Below are positions 45,531 to 54,507 of a DNA stretch of 64,000 bases, piece after piece. The position numbers and the translations under genes were made by a program. The notes beneath the pieces were generated by a model. The model was not told where the DNA came from and did not search any database. It was given only the letters and a program-made list of their open reading frames with translations. The stretch lies in the NCBI RefSeq assembly GCF_004001045.1, contig NZ_BIMK01000004.1, positions 62,001 through 126,000 on the forward strand, written 5' to 3'. This DNA is from Paenibacillus chibensis. GTDB taxonomy: Bacteria > Bacillota > Bacilli > Paenibacillales > Paenibacillaceae. Numbering within the stretch: position 1 is the first letter of the stretch; each line of letters opens with the position of its first letter.

Positions 45531-46085
45531 ATGCCTGAACATAAAAGAATCGATCCACGAGCCCTGCGCTCAAAAAAGATGCTGAAAGATGCCGTTTTTT
45601 CATTACTGGCCGATCATCCGGAAATTTCCCAATTGACCGTCCAAAAAATTGCCAAACGTGCAGAGCTGAACCGCGCCACGTTTTATTTGCATTATGAGGA
45701 TCTGAACGATTTGCTGCGCCAGATCGTGCACGAAATCTTTGATGACTTGTCCATGAAAGTGGAACCGCTATTACAACTGAAGAGCGAAAGCGAGCAGGAG
45801 CAGTTGGTTACGTTCTTAAGTTATTTTTATGAATACCGGCAGGTTTTCGCTGTATTGGTTGAGCATCCAGGCTTCAAAAAGCATTTGTCCAATCTGCTGA
45901 AAAGCACGATCGAAAAACGCAGGGAAGCAAGAAACATCAACTCCGCCAAGGGCGTGGCCTCGGTTGATATCGTTTCTTCATCCCTTCTGGGGGTTATTAT
46001 GTGGTGGATTAAGGATGGTACGGAGTATAGCGCTGAGTATATCGCGGATCAAATTACCTTGATGTATAAACGAGAATATTTGTAA
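45531..46085 (+). CDS. TetR/AcrR-family regulator of the MFS exporter
   Basis: 184 residues. HTH near 25-60 (LTVQKIAKRAELNRATFYLHYEDLNDLL), C-terminal domain of the TetR_C_33-like type common in Bacillales. GAGGGATGG before the ATG. Divergent from the DHA2 exporter, thus its likely repressor. Confidence 0.9.
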   Translation: MPEHKRIDPRALRSKKMLKDAVFSLLADHPEISQLTVQKIAKRAELNRATFYLHYEDLNDLLRQIVHEIFDDLSMKVEPLLQLKSESEQEQLVTFLSYFYEYRQVFAVLVEHPGFKKHLSNLLKSTIEKRREARNINSAKGVASVDIVSSSLLGVIMWWIKDGTEYSAEYIADQITLMYKREYL

Positions 46086-46230
46086 CGCAAGGGAGTATGG
46101 CGCGGTTATTTAGTGTAAAGTTCGTTTAAGATATTCATTGCCTATATGCCACGAGTTCCCACTGGTAATCTTATTCTATATCAGATGCGCATCTGATGAC
46201 TCCGAATGAATAAGGGGAAGGAAGATAACG

Positions 46231-46506
46231 ATGGGTAAGGATCATATCATTAAATCGATACTTTCTGAAAAAGTATGCATGACGCCGGATGGTTTTGTCG
46301 CAGATCAATTGAACCCGGAACAGTTCATGGAATGCCATGAGTTGTTTTTTGACAAAATTCTTGAAATTCATTCTTCCGATATCACGTCGATCGAAGGCTA
46401 TGGAGAGTTTAACGAGGAATGTAAAACGGAATATGGCTCCTGTAAGGATTTTCTGGTCGATACATTCGAATCAAAGGCTTCTTCCCCTCCGTCTTCCTGC
46501 TTTTAG
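46231..46506 (+). CDS. Unknown 91-residue protein, perhaps truncated
   Basis: GGGGAAGGAAGA precedes the ATG. Acidic soluble sequence without a recognised family. The last dozen residues (Ser/Pro-rich) look like read-through into unrelated sequence, so the gene may be cut short. Next to the broken SMEK-domain gene. Confidence 0.45.
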   Translation: MGKDHIIKSILSEKVCMTPDGFVADQLNPEQFMECHELFFDKILEIHSSDITSIEGYGEFNEECKTEYGSCKDFLVDTFESKASSPPSSCF

Positions 46507-46814
46507 TTTCATGCATGTTTCATCTCTCCTCTTATTAGAATCGTGGGTTGTGGTCAGGTGCACAAAAAAACACCTTACAACAGAAACCTCTAGCCCAGAA
46601 AAAGCTTGGCATGTTGACTCCGATAAGGAGAGTCAAAAAAAGGTTCGCTCTTGTAAAGTGTATTTCATCAAAGCATGTGACGTCCCATGAGCGCGTGCTA
46701 GGGACTGTATTATTAAGAAGGTTTTATGCTTCTCATCTTAGCATCATTGCGAGAAAATGAAAAGGAGCGAAATAGGCATCTGCGCCCTTTACGCTCCTTG
46801 AATAATAAAATCCC
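46507..46814 (-). terminator. Gene-free stretch with terminator at 46762-46799
   Basis: AAGGAGCG (46762-46769) pairs with CGCTCCTT (46792-46799) and, on the minus transcript, is followed by TTCATTTTC, ending the SMEK gene. The remaining bases hold no convincing gene. Confidence 0.7.
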
Positions 46815-47837
46815 TCAACTGAAACATGTGAAATCTAAATCAACAAAAATTTGTTTTTCATTGAAACCCTTTTCCTCAATATACTCTATCATATCAACTA
46901 AAACAGGTTCCTTGTTAAATGACCCATTCAATATGATCCAGAGGTCATCATCATACTCGTTCAAAGAAGCGAGATGATATGCTTCAAGTAACTTTAATTC
47001 TTCCTGGAACCGTGTTTTAGAAATATTAAGTACTCGCCTTAATAAAGGTTCTCTGACTCCATAAGATTCCCAACTCGCAAGATATTCAGACCGGTCAAGA
47101 TTGGCGAAGTAAAACTCCCTCGTAATTTTCGGCAACTCTGCAAGTTGAGCATAAAATGTCTGATATGCTACATCCTTATCCTCAATCTCTAAATTGACAT
47201 TTTGCTTTTCATTGACAAAAGCAATTAAACTGCTGCAACCAGTGTACCTTCTTTCAGGTCTTGGCTCCAGTTGGTCTAACATGGATGTCGACTCTCCAGA
47301 AGGTGTGTATCCAACGTCTAAATCGCTATATATCCTAATCAAATCGCTTTGCAGAAAATCATATATAACCTTAATCTTAGCGAGAGAAAGAGTGACGATT
47401 GCTCTCTCTAAATCAATAAAATCCCAAATATCATTCTCGGCAACAAAATGAAGGTCAGCAGCCAACTCGATGTTAATCCCGTCATAACTGTTTTGTTTAG
47501 AGCCAAGAATGAGAATCACGAATCGGTCATATCGTGATTTTTGTTTATCGGTTATTTTTTCCAGGGTATGATTAACCTTGGCTGACTTTTTATCAGTAGT
47601 TACTTGAATGCCCAGTTTCTAAAACTCGTCGCCCAGGTCTAATCCCGGTTCGTTAGATCTCGTTTCATTCAAGTTAGAAAGGTTATAACCATAAATTAGA
47701 TTCAGCAAATCCTTGATGAAATCCTCGCAACACTTGTTCAAATCGTAGAGCCCTAATCTGTTTCTGGTTTGAAGGACAAAATTTAGTTGTCCCAAACCCT
47801 CCATGATATCTCCAAGCAGCTTTCCCCGAGTTAACAT
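46815..47837 (-). pseudogene. SMEK-domain protein gene interrupted by one in-frame TAG
   Basis: From the ATG at 47837 the frame is coding to 46815 (340 codons) except for a single TAG at 47621-47619, codon 73. Before it the sequence reads LGQLNFVLQTRNRLGLYDLN, a CCEDFIKDLLNLIYGYNL segment and PGLDLGDEF; after it KLGIQVTTDKKSAKVNHTLEK and RFVILILGSK. This is the N-terminal SMEK domain, known from predicted anti-phage proteins including ABC three-component systems. The C-terminal 200 residues are unrecognised. A downstream GTG at 47519 would give a domain-less protein. One base change would repair it, so this is a recent loss, a sequencing error or suppressed amber. Confidence 0.75.
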
Positions 47838-48203
47838 CGCACACTCCCCTAATTCATGTTACATGCTGTATTGATTCTTATTATTCAATATGAGTCAGTA
47901 TATATTTCAACCACATGCAATTCATAGCTGCCAACTACCAGCTGCACTCAGGCAGTAAGTCCTTGATATAATATTCAAAGAGAAAGGCTTTTTAAAATCC
48001 AGGATCATGAATTTCCAAGCTCAAAGATCGTTTTACTGTATTAGAAGAGTTACAATTAATTCAAAAATATATGTAACATTCCCATTTTTTAAAACGTTTT
48101 ATACAGAGAACCTCATTTTTTTAAAAACACAATTCATAACAGAATGGAGGGATTATTAATTTTTAAAAGGTAACAAAAATAAAATTTAGCGGAGGTGTGT
48201 TGC
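47838..48203. other. Intergenic region before the secreted SH3b gene
   Basis: About 365 AT-rich bases with no gene recognised. Contains the promoters of the SMEK gene (leftward) and the SH3b gene (rightward), and CGGAGGTG, the ribosome site of the latter. Confidence 0.4.
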
Positions 48204-48803
48204 ATGAACAAAACCAAACTATTTAAAGTAGTTCTATTTTTTATGCTATTCTTTTCGATACTTAATCTTCAATGGATATTATCTACACACGCATTTGACG
48301 CCAAAAACACGAGTGTTTTTGATGTTAAAGCAGCAGGCTTGAATGTGAGAAGTGGGCCTGGCACATCCTACCCCGTAATAGCTCAAGTTACCCAAGGGGA
48401 AGATATTGTTAATTACTGTCCAGTAGCAGGTACAGGCGCCAGCTGTCCACCAACTTCAAATGGAGGATTAGAGTGGGATCAAAATTATTATCCAGACGGT
48501 TCAATTGGATATTACGCAAATGCGGCCAAAGGCTACATGGCATGGATGAACACCGGTGGAGGCGGCACTTGGAATTATAATTATGCAACAAATGCAGTAG
48601 TAAAAAGGCAAAATAATATTTACAACTTCGCTTGCCCCAATTTAAATAGTCAAGTGGGAACTATGGCTCCAGGTACCTACGTAAAGGGAGACTATAATGA
48701 CGAATTACGTGCGGCGGTATGTAATCCAAATGCCTGGACCATTCTTAGTGCCGATACGTTTATAAGTGGTTATGCAAATGGATGGAACATGAGCGCTTAT
48801 TAA
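48204..48803 (+). CDS. Secreted protein with bacterial SH3 domain
   Basis: 199 residues from the ATG at 48204, set by GGAGGT. Signal peptide at residues 1-33 (lysines then a long hydrophobic core, ending near THAFDA). SH3b domain at about 40-75 (AAGLNVRSGPGTSYPVIAQV), usually binding cell-wall peptides. The following Tyr/Asn/Gly-rich half has three cysteines and no named family. Forms a two-gene unit with the next secreted protein, 14 bases on. Confidence 0.8.
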   Translation: MNKTKLFKVVLFFMLFFSILNLQWILSTHAFDAKNTSVFDVKAAGLNVRSGPGTSYPVIAQVTQGEDIVNYCPVAGTGASCPPTSNGGLEWDQNYYPDGSIGYYANAAKGYMAWMNTGGGGTWNYNYATNAVVKRQNNIYNFACPNLNSQVGTMAPGTYVKGDYNDELRAAVCNPNAWTILSADTFISGYANGWNMSAY

Positions 48804-48817
48804 GGGAGGAAATGAAA

Positions 48818-49549
48818 ATGAAGAAAAAGAAAGTGATAACCATTGCTGCTGTTCCTCTGGGTATAGCAATCTTGGGTGGATCTATCATGTTGTCTTCCCA
48901 TGACTCTGTCGTTAGTGCACAAAGTCAAGTTCTTAGTGCTGCAGAAAATGCAACTAAAACAAACCTGGAATACATCAAGGTGACTACGTATGGTGACGAT
49001 CCCTCTGTTCAATCTTACACGATTCGTATTCGAGATAAAGCAAACCTCACTGAAGTAAGCGAAGATTATGTGAATGGTGTTTTACAAAGCAAAATTATTA
49101 TTAGTGAGAAAGGAAGCAAAGTAACTTCAATCGGCCGGGATTTTACTACCAATGAAATGACAGGAAGTACGTGGACACTACCTGAGAATCTCTCTAAAGA
49201 AAATGAGCGGGTGCTTAAAATTTCGCTTTTGGAGGAACAAAAACAACAGGTAACAGGACAAGACTGGGTTGAAAGTAAGGATTCACTTACTAAAAGTGGT
49301 TATAAAACGGCAGTTTCTGAATTGAAAGACCGCAAGGACGTAGTGACAATTGATGAAAGCAATGGAATGTTAGTGAAGAAGGAAACGTTCATAAAGAATG
49401 GGGACGGCATATGGAAAAGTAACCCCTCACGTGTTGAAGAATATAAATATTTAGACTCAATACCGATGAACATCATGAAAAATGATGAAAATATTGAAAT
49501 AAAAGAAAGACCAGCACCAATTATTGAAGATAAATTGTTTAACGGATAA
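48818..49549 (+). CDS. Membrane-anchored or secreted unknown protein
   Basis: 243 residues; start at 48818 because GGGAGG is eight bases upstream. Four lysines followed by a hydrophobic segment (residues 7-26) act as signal or anchor. The exported part is beta-rich and charged, resembling outer-lipoprotein-sorting-like shapes (repeated strands such as YIKVTTYGDDP and KIIISEKGSK) but I cannot name a family. No lipobox cysteine. Cotranscribed with the SH3b gene. Confidence 0.65.
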   Translation: MKKKKVITIAAVPLGIAILGGSIMLSSHDSVVSAQSQVLSAAENATKTNLEYIKVTTYGDDPSVQSYTIRIRDKANLTEVSEDYVNGVLQSKIIISEKGSKVTSIGRDFTTNEMTGSTWTLPENLSKENERVLKISLLEEQKQQVTGQDWVESKDSLTKSGYKTAVSELKDRKDVVTIDESNGMLVKKETFIKNGDGIWKSNPSRVEEYKYLDSIPMNIMKNDENIEIKERPAPIIEDKLFNG

Positions 49550-49606
49550 ATTCTCTACTTGGTAGATAGGAAGTTTATTTATATTGATAAAGCCTGAATA
49601 TAAAAC

Positions 49607-49632
49607 GGGCCACCCGCGAAGGGTGGCCCTGA
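49607..49632 (-). terminator. Terminator after the polyamine operon
   Basis: GGGCCACCC (49607-49615) pairs exactly with GGGTGGCCC (49621-49629); on the minus transcript GTTTTA follows. Confidence 0.8.
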
Positions 49633-49660
49633 ACTTGTCGTTATAGATATCGCGCTGCAA

Positions 49661-50788
49661 TCAAGCGAGTCTCGTCTTGAAGTCCTGATAACCGAACTCG
49701 CGCACGACGCGGCAATTGCCGTCTTTGTCCTGCACGGCGATGGCCGGCAGCGGCATGCCGTTGAAGGTGTTGGTTTTGACCATGGAGTAGATCGCCATAT
49801 CTTCGAATACCAATCGGTCTCCGTTCTTCAGAGGCTGGTCGAAGGAATAGTCCCCGATGACATCGCCCGTCAGGCAGGTCGGACCGCCGAGCCGATAGGT
49901 GTACGGCTTCTCGCCGGCTTCGCCCGAGCCGACCAGCGGCGGACGATACGGCATTTCCAGCACGTCCGGCATATGGCAGGTCGCTGATGTGTCCACGATC
50001 GCAATCTCGATGCCGTTCTTATGGATATCCAGCACGGAGGTGACCATGTAGCCCGCATTCAGCGCGATGGCTTCACCGGGTTCAAGGTAGACCTCCAAGC
50101 CGTATTTATTCTGCATCCGCGAAATGCAGGCTTCGAGTCTCGGAATATCATAATCGTCTCTCGTGATATGATGACCGCCGCCGAAATTGATCCATTCCAT
50201 TTGCGGCAGCCATGGCCCGAACTTGTCTTCGACCGCATTCAGCGTGGTCTCCAGATCGTCCGAGTTCTGCTGGCACAGGGTATGGAAGTGCAGCCCCGTC
50301 ACGCCCTCCAGCAGTTCCGGCCGGAAATCCTCGCGTTTCACGCCGAATCTGGAGCCCGGCGAGCAGGGATCATAGATTTCATGTCCTACCTGCGTCGAAC
50401 ATTCCGGATTGATGCGAAGGCCGATTTTTCTGCCTGCAGCAAGAGCTTTGGCTTTGTACTTTTCCAGCTGGGAGAAGGAATTGAAGATGATATGGTCGCA
50501 AATGGACACGATCTCATCCATTTCATCCTCACGATAGGCAGGGGCGAAGACGTGATTTTCCTTGCCCATTTCTTCGTGTCCCAGCCGTGCTTCGAATAAT
50601 CCGCTCGCAGTGGTGCCGCTTAAGTATTGCCCGATGAGGGGATACATGGCGGTCATGGAAAAAGCTTTTTGCGCCAGCACGATCTTGGCTCCGGTACGCT
50701 GCATAACGCCGTTCAATATGTTCAGATTCTTCTCGATGAGTGCTTCATCGACGACGAAACAGGGTGTCGGTAACTCCTCGAACCGCAT
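49661..50788 (-). CDS. nspC: Carboxynorspermidine decarboxylase
   Basis: 375 residues from the ATG at 50788. PLP-dependent fold III decarboxylase: the PLP lysine in IVLAQKAFSM near residue 39, INFGGGHH near 185, LEPGEAI near 218, and GPTCLTGDVIGDYSF near 300 bearing the catalytic Cys and Asp. It removes the carboxyl group from carboxy(nor)spermidine to give (nor)spermidine. Starts one base after the dehydrogenase stop, so the two form a translationally close operon. Confidence 0.93.
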   Translation of the reverse strand: MRFEELPTPCFVVDEALIEKNLNILNGVMQRTGAKIVLAQKAFSMTAMYPLIGQYLSGTTASGLFEARLGHEEMGKENHVFAPAYREDEMDEIVSICDHIIFNSFSQLEKYKAKALAAGRKIGLRINPECSTQVGHEIYDPCSPGSRFGVKREDFRPELLEGVTGLHFHTLCQQNSDDLETTLNAVEDKFGPWLPQMEWINFGGGHHITRDDYDIPRLEACISRMQNKYGLEVYLEPGEAIALNAGYMVTSVLDIHKNGIEIAIVDTSATCHMPDVLEMPYRPPLVGSGEAGEKPYTYRLGGPTCLTGDVIGDYSFDQPLKNGDRLVFEDMAIYSMVKTNTFNGMPLPAIAVQDKDGNCRVVREFGYQDFKTRLA

Positions 50789-50789
50789 A

Positions 50790-52028
50790 TTAACGAACGA
50801 GCTCCGGCTCTTTCGTTTCTTCAGGCAGAGCGTCAACCAGCACCGGATTGAAGTCTTCTACCCATGGGAGACCCCATTTGTTCAGTTCTTCCATGAATGG
50901 ATCCGGATCGAATTCTTCGATATTGAATACGCCCGGTTTATTCCATTTGCCGGTCATGACCATGGCCGCACCGATCATGGCTGGAACGCCGGTTGTGTAG
51001 GAGATGGCTTGCGAGCCGACTTCTTTATAGCACTCTTGATGGTCGCACACGTTGTAGACGTAGTATGTTTTGTCTTGGCCGTCTTTTTTCCCTTTGAAGA
51101 TGCAGCCGATGTTCGTTTTGCCCACCGTGCGAGGTCCCAGGGAAGCCGGATCCGGCAGCACAGCCTTCAGGAATTGAAGCGGAATGATTTGTTTGCCTTC
51201 GTATTCGATCGGCTCGATGGACGTCATGCCTACGTTTTCAAGCGCCTTCAGGTGCATGAGGTAGCTTTGGCCGAAGGTCATGAAGAAACGGATGCGTTTC
51301 AGACCAGGCATGTTTTGCGCAAGGGATTCGAGCTCTTCATGGTACAGCAGGTACATGTCCTTTTGACCGACTTCAGCGAAGTTGTACTCGCGTTTGATTT
51401 CCATCGGCTTCGTTTCGATCCATTGTCCTTTTTCCCAGTAGCGTCCGTTCGCGGACACTTCGCGGATGTTAATCTCCGGGTTGAAGTTGGTTGCGAAAGG
51501 ATAACCGTGGTCCCCGCCGTTGCAATCCAAAATGTCGATATATTCGATTTCGTCAAAATAGTGCTTCAGTGCATAAGCGGAGAATACGCCGGTTACGCCC
51601 GGATCGAATCCGCTGCCGAGCAGCGCGGTGATGCCTGCTTTTTCAAAGCGCTCGCGGTATTCCCACTGCCATTTATATTCAAATTTCGCCGTATCTTCCG
51701 GCTCATAGTTTGCTGTATCCATATAGTGTGTTTTGGTTGCCAGGCAAGCATCCATGATGGTCAAATCCTGGTAAGGCAGAGCCAGGTTCATGACGATATC
51801 CGGTTTAACTTCGTTAATCAGCGCGATCAGCTCATCGACGTTGTTGGCATCGACCTGCGCAGTTGTAATTTTGGTTTTGCCGCCGTCCAATTTCGCTTTC
51901 AGCTCATCGCATTTGGATTTGGTACGGCTCGCGATGCAGATTTCTTCGAATACCTCGCTGTTTTGAACGCATTTATGAATGGCTACAGATGCTACGCCGC
52001 CGGCGCCGATGACAAGTGCTTTTCCCAT
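50790..52028 (-). CDS. Carboxynorspermidine (carboxyspermidine) dehydrogenase, saccharopine dehydrogenase family
   Basis: 412 residues. Rossmann start KALVIGAGGVASVAIHKC (residues 3-20), SRTKSK near 36, and GSGFDPGVTGVFSAY near 137. It condenses a diamine with aspartate semialdehyde and reduces the product with NADPH, feeding the decarboxylase encoded next. The pair is the alternative (SAM-free) route to spermidine or norspermidine. A hairpin with a U-run lies in the leader upstream. Confidence 0.92.
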   Translation of the reverse strand: MGKALVIGAGGVASVAIHKCVQNSEVFEEICIASRTKSKCDELKAKLDGGKTKITTAQVDANNVDELIALINEVKPDIVMNLALPYQDLTIMDACLATKTHYMDTANYEPEDTAKFEYKWQWEYRERFEKAGITALLGSGFDPGVTGVFSAYALKHYFDEIEYIDILDCNGGDHGYPFATNFNPEINIREVSANGRYWEKGQWIETKPMEIKREYNFAEVGQKDMYLLYHEELESLAQNMPGLKRIRFFMTFGQSYLMHLKALENVGMTSIEPIEYEGKQIIPLQFLKAVLPDPASLGPRTVGKTNIGCIFKGKKDGQDKTYYVYNVCDHQECYKEVGSQAISYTTGVPAMIGAAMVMTGKWNKPGVFNIEEFDPDPFMEELNKWGLPWVEDFNPVLVDALPEETKEPELVR

Positions 52029-52726
52029 TTTTCAATCCCCTATTCCGAATTAGATTTTTTTCAAATGTAAAAACGGCAACAAAAAAAGCAAGCGAAACAC
52101 GCGTTATGCGCATCACACTTGCTCTGATATAGTCAAATAATAAGATCGTCCCAAAAAGCATCATGACCGGACAAACCTCTTGCGTGCTCGTCAGTCAGCC
52201 ATAAAACGCAGCGTTTTACGGAAAGGCGCTTAATATTCAAATATATCATGTTAGGATCAGAGTCTATATAGCAAATAATTACTTTTACCACTCTTATTGA
52301 CCGTTTCACAAGTTGTGTGCGTATGCACTGGTTGTAAAGTAACCAACTTATAAAATTTGAGCTTTTAACTCAATCAATAAGGCAACGAAAGTTGCCAATC
52401 GGCATTTGACCCGGCTGTCCGTATGGCCTTAACTTCTGATTGGAAGTGGTCAAAGATTATCTGCTTGGAAAGATCCTAAATGTAGTTGAATATTCGCTTT
52501 CCAAAAATCATGCTTCTTCATAATAGCAGGATAGGTATTATTCAGCAAGAGGAAATTTGAAGTAAACGCAATATGGCGAAAATATCGGCAATCTCCTATG
52601 GAAACGGAGCGGGAGGCTGTAAGTTTTGAATCGCTACTGATTTCATTGGATGAATGCTGTTCTGTGATATATTCATGTAAAGAAGCCTAATCCCTAAGAC
52701 AAGCTATTCAAAAGGAAGTGTGAATA
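52029..52726. other. Long leader/intergenic region upstream of the polyamine operon
   Basis: About 700 bases without a gene I can support. The leftmost 130 hold the operon's leader and hairpin (separate entry). The rest is AT-rich and carries the promoter of the alkylation-repair gene, with GGAAGTGTG before that gene's ATG. The word GTAAAGTAACC near 52340 could be a regulator half-site. Confidence 0.4.
52080..52125 (-). promoter_or_regulatory. Attenuator-like hairpin in the leader of the polyamine operon
   Basis: On the minus strand AGCAAG (52123-52118) pairs with CTTGCT (52093-52088), with partial pairing of the GTGTGATGCG and CGCGTGTTTC arms inside, and is followed by eight U. It lies about 50 bases before the dehydrogenase start and has no gene of its own upstream within 400 bases, so it is a likely premature terminator controlled by an unknown leader element. 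Confidence 0.55.
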
Positions 52727-53431
52727 ATGAATGTAGACATGGTCATGCAAGAGCTTGAGGCTCTCGGTAAGGAACGCACCAAAAGGATGTACCAATCCAA
52801 CGGGGCGCGCGAGCCTCTTTTTGGCGTAGCCACAGGCGGGATGAAGCCCATCTTCAGGAAAATTAAACGCAACCAGCCCTTGGCTGAGCAGCTTTACGCC
52901 ACGGGGAATTACGATGCGATGTATTTTGCAGGGGTGATCGCTGATCCGAAAGCAATGTCCGAGGCGGATTTTGAACGGTGGATGAATGGAGCTTATTTTT
53001 ATATGCTATCGGATTATGTGGTAGCCGTAACTCTGGCAGAAACGGACATTGCGCAAGAAGTTTCCGATAAGTGGATCGCAAGCGGCATAGAGCTGAAGAT
53101 GTCGGCGGGCTGGAGCTGTTACTGCTGGCTGCTCGGCAATCGCCCGGACCGTGAATTTTCCGAAGAGAAAATAGCCGGTATGCTGGAGCTTGTAAAAAAT
53201 ACGATTCATGATGCCCCTGAACGCACGAAATACGCGATGAACAATTTCATATACACCGTGGCGGTGTCCTATCTGCCGCTTCATGATAAGGCGGTCGAGA
53301 TCGCAAAGGAAGTAGGTCCGGTGGAAGTTGGACACGGTGCCAAAAGCAAATCTTTGAACGCTTCCGTTAACATTCAAAAGGCGGTCGATAAAGGACAGCT
53401 CGGTTTTAAACGAAAATACGTAAGGTGTTAG
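52727..53431 (+). CDS. DNA alkylation repair protein (AlkD/HEAT-like)
   Basis: 234 residues, all helical. The start with MQELEALGKERTKRMYQSNG and GVATGGMKPIFRKIKRNQPLAEQLY matches the PF08713 alkylation-repair family, which removes alkylated bases with a HEAT-like glycosylase fold. The later DYVVAVTLAET and SCYCWLLGNR fit, but the usual catalytic Asp/Arg pocket is not clear, so activity is uncertain. GGAAGTG before the ATG. Confidence 0.82.
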   Translation: MNVDMVMQELEALGKERTKRMYQSNGAREPLFGVATGGMKPIFRKIKRNQPLAEQLYATGNYDAMYFAGVIADPKAMSEADFERWMNGAYFYMLSDYVVAVTLAETDIAQEVSDKWIASGIELKMSAGWSCYCWLLGNRPDREFSEEKIAGMLELVKNTIHDAPERTKYAMNNFIYTVAVSYLPLHDKAVEIAKEVGPVEVGHGAKSKSLNASVNIQKAVDKGQLGFKRKYVRC

Positions 53432-53483
53432 CATCCGAAATCCGTTGACGCAAAAAAATTCCGTTTGAGCTTCACAATGTTGC

Positions 53484-53514
53484 TTGCACCTTACGTAACG
53501 TCATGTTTTAAAAT
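53484..53514 (+). promoter_or_regulatory. MerR-type promoter of the MerR-SRPBCC operon
   Basis: TTGCAC (53484-53489) and TAAAAT (53509-53514) are 19 bases apart with the near-dyad TTACGTAACG in the spacer, the arrangement recognised by MerR proteins. It directs the operon that begins with a MerR gene, so autoregulation is likely. Confidence 0.65.
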
Positions 53515-53557
53515 AGAGCTACCGGTAAATAGCTGGCGTCGAAGAGTGGAGATGGTA

Positions 53558-54064
53558 ATGAAGACAAATTGGAAGATCGGGGACCTCGCCAAGCTGACGG
53601 GTCTTACCGTACGAGCCTTGCGGTTTTATGATCAGATCGGGTTGTTCTCTCCGTCGGGACAGACGGAATCCGGCCACAGGCTGTACAATGAATCGGAATT
53701 GTCGCGTTTGCACCAGATCATATCGCTTAAGGAGCTGGGGTTATCCCTCGAGGAGATTAAGTCGGTCGTAACGGGCGGGCAAATCAGTCCGCTTGAGATT
53801 GTGGACCTGCAGATCAACCAAATCCAAGAGCAGATCAAACAGCAGCAGAAACTATTGGAACAGCTCAGACATGTATCGAAGCTTATGCAGGGCAAGAGGG
53901 AATTAACGGTTGAAGATTTCACCAGCCTTTTGCGAGCGATGAAGCAGGGATTCGAAAAGCCTGTTATTGAGCGGCAAACGAGTTGGGAACGACATTTGGA
54001 CCTGCTGGGCGACTTTCTTGCCGAGGAGAGCGGAATGCCGAAACCTAAGGAGGAAAAACAATGA
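53558..54064 (+). CDS. MerR-family transcriptional regulator
   Basis: 168 residues from the ATG at 53558 (GGAG six bases upstream). Winged helix at 3-72 (KIGDLAKLTGLTVRALRFYDQIG), a long coiled coil near 80-115 rich in Gln, then a short C-terminal part with a Trp that may contact ligand. Heads an operon with two SRPBCC genes; its stop overlaps the next start (ATGA). Confidence 0.92.
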   Translation: MKTNWKIGDLAKLTGLTVRALRFYDQIGLFSPSGQTESGHRLYNESELSRLHQIISLKELGLSLEEIKSVVTGGQISPLEIVDLQINQIQEQIKQQQKLLEQLRHVSKLMQGKRELTVEDFTSLLRAMKQGFEKPVIERQTSWERHLDLLGDFLAEESGMPKPKEEKQ

Positions 54065-54504
54065 ACGAACGATTTGTTAAGCATGCAACCTTTGTCATCG
54101 AGCGGATGTATTCGGCTTCACCGGAGCGCGTGTATCAAGCATGGTCCGATCCCGTTGCCAAAGCCAAGTGGTATTCGAAGCCGGACATCTTCGAGTTCCG
54201 GGTTGGCGGACGGGAATACAGCAGCGGCGGACCGCCGGAAGGGCCGGTCTTTACCTTCGACGCGATCTATCAGGAGCTTGTGCCAGAGCAGCGCATTGTC
54301 TATACGTACAGCCTGGATTCGGACGGTACTCGCATCTCCGTCTCGATAACAACGGTCGAACTGATCCAGATGGAGGGCGGCACGAAGCTGATTTTCACGG
54401 AGCAAGGTGCGTTCTTTGACGGACACGATACGCCGGAAGTACGGGAACACGGTACAAACATCATGCTGGATACGCTGGGCAAGGTATTGGAAGGGGAGGC
54501 ATGA
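54061..54504 (+). CDS. SRPBCC (AHSA1-like) domain protein
   Basis: 147 residues. FVIERMYSASPERVYQAWSDPVAKAKWY at the start and the later YSLDSDGTRISVSITTVEL and FTEQGAFFDGHDTPEVREHGT are the AHA1-C/START-like signature. A ligand-binding cup fold; function unknown. Cotranscribed with the MerR gene and the next paralogue. Confidence 0.9.
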   Translation: MNERFVKHATFVIERMYSASPERVYQAWSDPVAKAKWYSKPDIFEFRVGGREYSSGGPPEGPVFTFDAIYQELVPEQRIVYTYSLDSDGTRISVSITTVELIQMEGGTKLIFTEQGAFFDGHDTPEVREHGTNIMLDTLGKVLEGEA

Positions 54505-54507
54505 ATA

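Noticed and set aside
46337-46760. Plus-strand frames of 117 and 70 codons
   Set aside because: No ribosome site, overlapping one another and a terminator; Ser/Lys-rich with no family.
50562-52070. 502-codon open frame opposite the carboxynorspermidine genes
   Set aside because: It is antisense to two clear enzymes, has no ribosome site and codes for no recognisable family.
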